Source: an uncultured Lacinutrix sp. (GTDB taxonomy: Bacteria > Bacteroidota > Bacteroidia > Flavobacteriales > Flavobacteriaceae). From it: a stretch of 36,323 nucleotides of DNA. Below are positions 33,996 to 36,323 of the stretch, piece after piece (within the stretch, counting starts at the first letter, position 1; every line of letters starts with the position of its first letter). The stretch covers positions 1-36,323 of the forward strand of contig CAKZMU010000105.1 in NCBI GenBank assembly GCA_937129145.1. The letters run 5' to 3'. Under the pieces are notes generated by a model. It saw nothing but the letters and a program-made list of their open reading frames with translations, searched no databases and was not told the DNA's origin. The position numbers were made by a program, and so were the translations under genes.

Positions 33996-36044
33996 ATGAA
34001 AGATTTTACAAACTGGTTATATAAAAATCATTCTCTAATATATAAGGTCTTGCTTTTTATAGCGACGTCTTTTTTAATTGTGTACTTATTTCCAAAGAGT
34101 GGAAAATTTAAGTATAGCTTTGAAAAAGGCAAACCGTGGCAGTCTGAAAACTTGTATGCGCCATTCGATTTTGCTATAAAAAAAGCAGAAGAAGAAATAC
34201 AGCAAGAGCAAGAAACCATTGAAGAAAATGCTTTAGTATATTTTGATATTGATAGAAGCGCATTGCCAGAAGTAATAGCAGATTATGAAACTCAATTTTC
34301 TACTGTATTTTCAGATTCTCTTTCTAGGCTAGAAAAAACACTGTTGTTCAATAATGGTTTGTCAGTGCTAAATGCAATGTACTCAAAAGGCATTCTAGAC
34401 AAGGATTATGATTATGCAGAGAATCGTGCGGTAGTTCTTTTAGAAGATAGAAATCAAATTGGTAATACTAGTTATTCAAATTTTATAAAGCCCAATTTTA
34501 GAACTTTTGCAGAAGAAAGTATTAGCGAATTAAACCTATCGCCAGAAAACGCACAAAAACTAGTTTCATTATTCTTTGATATAATTAAGCCAAATATTTC
34601 TTTAAATAGTAGTCTTACGAATAATTCATTACAAGAAGAATTGGACAATATGTCTTTAGTAAGAGGGCGCATTGCACAAGGCACCATTATTATTTCAAAA
34701 GGCGAAGTTGTTGAAGGGGATAAATTTGAGATTTTGAAATCGCTAGAGTCAGAATATGAATCGCAAATATGGAGTGAAGCAAATTATAATTGGATTATTG
34801 CAGCCTATACATTATTGGTAGCTCTAACATTGTTAATGTTGTTGCTTTTTATAAGAAAATATAGACCAGAAGTGTTTAAGAACAATACTAAAGTCACCTT
34901 TATTTTTTTTAATATTTTGCTCATGGTATTGTTAACTACGTTGGTGGTTAATTACAATTCAGCATACATATATATTGTCCCAATTTGTATTTTACCTCTC
35001 GTTTTAAAAGCCTTTTTCGATGCAAGATTGGGCTTGTTTGCTCACGTCATTACGGTACTTTTGTTAGGGTTTGTGGTGGCAAACAATTATGAGTATATGT
35101 TCTTGCAAATTATTGCAGGAATTGTAACTATACTTACGGTATCCGAACTTTATAAAAGAGCTAATCTTTTTATTTCTGTTGGACAAATCACTTTGATTTA
35201 CATTGTAGCCTATTTTGCCTTTTTTGTTATACACGAGGGAGGTATAGATAATTTGAAATTAGAAACTTTTGTGTTATTTATATTATGTGGTTTGGCAACT
35301 TTGTTTGTGCAACCGTTAATATATGCTTACGAAAAGTTATTTGGATTGGTGTCTGATGTATCATTGTTGGAACTTTCAGACACAAATTCAAAACTTCTAA
35401 AAGAGTTGTCAAATAAGGCTCCAGGGACGTTTCATCATTCTTTAAATGTTGCCAATTTAGCTGAAGCTTCGGCTAATGAGATTGGTGCAAATGCTATGTT
35501 AGTTAGGGTAGGAGCATTATATCATGATATTGGTAAAATGAAGAATCCTACTTTTTTTACTGAAAATCAAGCTACAGGAATAAATCCACATGATGAACTA
35601 TCTCCTAAGGAAAGTGCAGCAATTATTATTAATCATGTTATTGATGGTATAGAGATGGCAAAAAAATATAACCTTCCGGATAGAGTTATAGATTTTATTA
35701 GAACTCATCATGGTACAAGCCTTGTATATTACTTTTATAGTAAAGAAAAAGGAAGGGATGGAGGAATTAATATTAATGATTTTAGGTATCCAGGACCAAG
35801 TCCATTTAGCAAAGAAACTGCTATATTAATGATGTGTGATAGTGTTGAAGCAGCTTCAAAAAGTTTAAAAGAGCCAACATCGGCTAAGATAGAAGTATTT
35901 GTAGAAAATATTATAAGTAAGCAGATTGAAAATGGTCAGTTTTTAAATGCAAATATTACCTTTAAAGAAATCCAGTCCATCAAAAAAGTTTTAAAACATA
36001 AGTTGGCAAATATCTACCACTTACGCATAGAATATCCTGAATAG
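33996..36044 (+). CDS. pgpH: PgpH-type membrane HD phosphodiesterase (cyclic di-AMP)
   Basis: 682 residues. One N-terminal membrane helix (about 15-32), an extracytoplasmic domain (about 35-265), a block of about seven membrane helices (265-455) and a cytoplasmic HD domain (about 475-680) match the 7TMR-HD family. The HD metal site is visible as F-H-H-S-L-N-V, Y-H-D-I-G-K, N-P-H-D-E-L and T-H-H-G-T. In Listeria PgpH breaks cyclic di-AMP down to pApA, and the same role is likely here, controlling potassium and osmotic balance and wall stress. The outer domain could sense a signal. It has its own -7 box and is divergent from the thiolase gene. No diadenylate cyclase is in the window. Confidence 0.92.
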   Translation: MKDFTNWLYKNHSLIYKVLLFIATSFLIVYLFPKSGKFKYSFEKGKPWQSENLYAPFDFAIKKAEEEIQQEQETIEENALVYFDIDRSALPEVIADYETQFSTVFSDSLSRLEKTLLFNNGLSVLNAMYSKGILDKDYDYAENRAVVLLEDRNQIGNTSYSNFIKPNFRTFAEESISELNLSPENAQKLVSLFFDIIKPNISLNSSLTNNSLQEELDNMSLVRGRIAQGTIIISKGEVVEGDKFEILKSLESEYESQIWSEANYNWIIAAYTLLVALTLLMLLLFIRKYRPEVFKNNTKVTFIFFNILLMVLLTTLVVNYNSAYIYIVPICILPLVLKAFFDARLGLFAHVITVLLLGFVVANNYEYMFLQIIAGIVTILTVSELYKRANLFISVGQITLIYIVAYFAFFVIHEGGIDNLKLETFVLFILCGLATLFVQPLIYAYEKLFGLVSDVSLLELSDTNSKLLKELSNKAPGTFHHSLNVANLAEASANEIGANAMLVRVGALYHDIGKMKNPTFFTENQATGINPHDELSPKESAAIIINHVIDGIEMAKKYNLPDRVIDFIRTHHGTSLVYYFYSKEKGRDGGININDFRYPGPSPFSKETAILMMCDSVEAASKSLKEPTSAKIEVFVENIISKQIENGQFLNANITFKEIQSIKKVLKHKLANIYHLRIEYPE

Positions 36045-36075
36045 GAATATTACTGTAAAAAAGTAAAAAAATAGT

Positions 36076-36106
36076 TTGCGTTCTTTAAGATGAAAAGTTA
36101 CATTTG
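36076..36106 (+). promoter_or_regulatory. full Bacteroidota promoter of the tRNA cluster
   Basis: TTG at 36076-36078, 20 bases, then TACATTTG at 36099-36106. This is the best match to TTG-N17-23-TAnnTTTG in the window and lies 44 bases before tRNA-Ser. Confidence 0.8.
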
Positions 36107-36150
36107 CATCCGCATTTGAAAATAATGCAACGTTCTTATAAATTAGAATA

Positions 36151-36235
36151 GGAGAGGTGCCAGAGTGGTTAATGGAGCAGTTTGCTAAACTGTCGACGGG
36201 TAACTGTCGCGTGGGTTCGAATCCCACTCTCTCCG
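36151..36235 (+). tRNA. tRNA-Ser (anticodon GCT)
   Basis: 85 bases. Acceptor GGAGAGG pairs with TCTCTCC with one G-U pair, discriminator G. Anticodon loop TTGCTAA gives GCT at 36184-36186, reading AGC/AGU. A long variable arm (TCGACGGGTAACTGTCGCG region) marks a class II serine tRNA. T arm GTGGG-TTCGAAT-CCCAC. CCA is not encoded. Confidence 0.96.
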
Positions 36236-36251
36236 CTAAAGATAATCGTTT

Positions 36252-36323
36252 CGGGGTGTAGCGTAGCCCGGTTATCGCGCCGCGTTTGGGACGCGGAGGT
36301 CGCAGGTTCGAATCCTGCCACCC
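36252..36323 (+). tRNA. tRNA-Pro (anticodon TGG), cut by window end
   Basis: Starts CGGGGTG. Anticodon arm CCGCG-TTTGGGA-CGCGG gives TGG, and T arm GCAGG-TTCGAAT-CCTGC. The last few acceptor bases lie beyond the window. It follows tRNA-Ser after 16 bases and likely shares its promoter. Confidence 0.94.

Noticed and set aside
36021..36227. Minus-strand open frame over tRNA-Ser
   Set aside because: The M-G-F-E-P-T-R start is the reverse of the tRNA T arm, a common false gene call.
36151..36323. tRNA cluster as an integration site of a mobile element
   Set aside because: No integrase gene, no repeated tRNA 3' end and no phage or island genes nearby in the window.

Overview
This AT-rich window reads as chromosomal DNA of a marine-type member of the Flavobacteriaceae (Bacteroidota). 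The signs are two type IX secretion (T9SS) C-terminal sorting tails, a tricorn-type S41 protease, the Bacteroidota -7 promoter box (TAnnTTTG) in front of many genes, and few Shine-Dalgarno sites. The genus is not determinable by eye; relatives of Winogradskyella, Psychroserpens or Olleya would fit.

Layout. 1-3100: tail of a T9SS cargo gene, a terminator, a small membrane protein plus Smr-domain protein pair, a convergent calcium-repeat lipoprotein and a cysteine desulfurase. 3104-8447 (minus): a 1077-residue tricorn-like protease, then a tight operon of an ACP phosphodiesterase-like protein, an AlkD-like DNA glycosylase and an unknown membrane-anchored protein. 8521-11986: glmM with a small lipoprotein, a lipid A acyltransferase-like gene (minus) and a divergent rhomboid protease. 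12022-15695: a palindromic repeat, then thrB and thrA (minus), preceded by an unannotated 35-codon threonine-rich leader ORF with its own promoter. 15805-18987: NAD(P)HX repair enzyme and histidine ammonia-lyase. 19389-23870: a 1493-residue cysteine-rich repetitive T9SS surface protein. 23938-24788: a cluster of about 85-nt palindromic repeats that encloses a single-domain GIY-YIG nuclease gene and abuts a truncated reading frame. 24781-27788 (minus): a STAS-like protein and ClpC. 28050-31876: gyrA and a TPR protein. 31929-33865 (minus): thiolase and an NlpC/P60 peptidase. 33996-36044: a PgpH-type c-di-AMP phosphodiesterase. 36151-end: tRNA-Ser(GCT) and a partial tRNA-Pro(TGG).

Most genes are housekeeping. 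Two parts merit attention. The first is the thr leader: nine threonine codons ending in an I-T-T-F-I-T-T tract, overlapping hairpins, and a six-base segment complementary to the bases just before the thrA start. This looks like ribosome-mediated attenuation or translational control of threonine biosynthesis. The second is the association of a small GIY-YIG endonuclease with palindromic repeats, one of which also lies downstream of thrB where thrC would often be found. It resembles in logic the REP/RAYT partnership but with an unrelated nuclease. Both are inferences from sequence alone.
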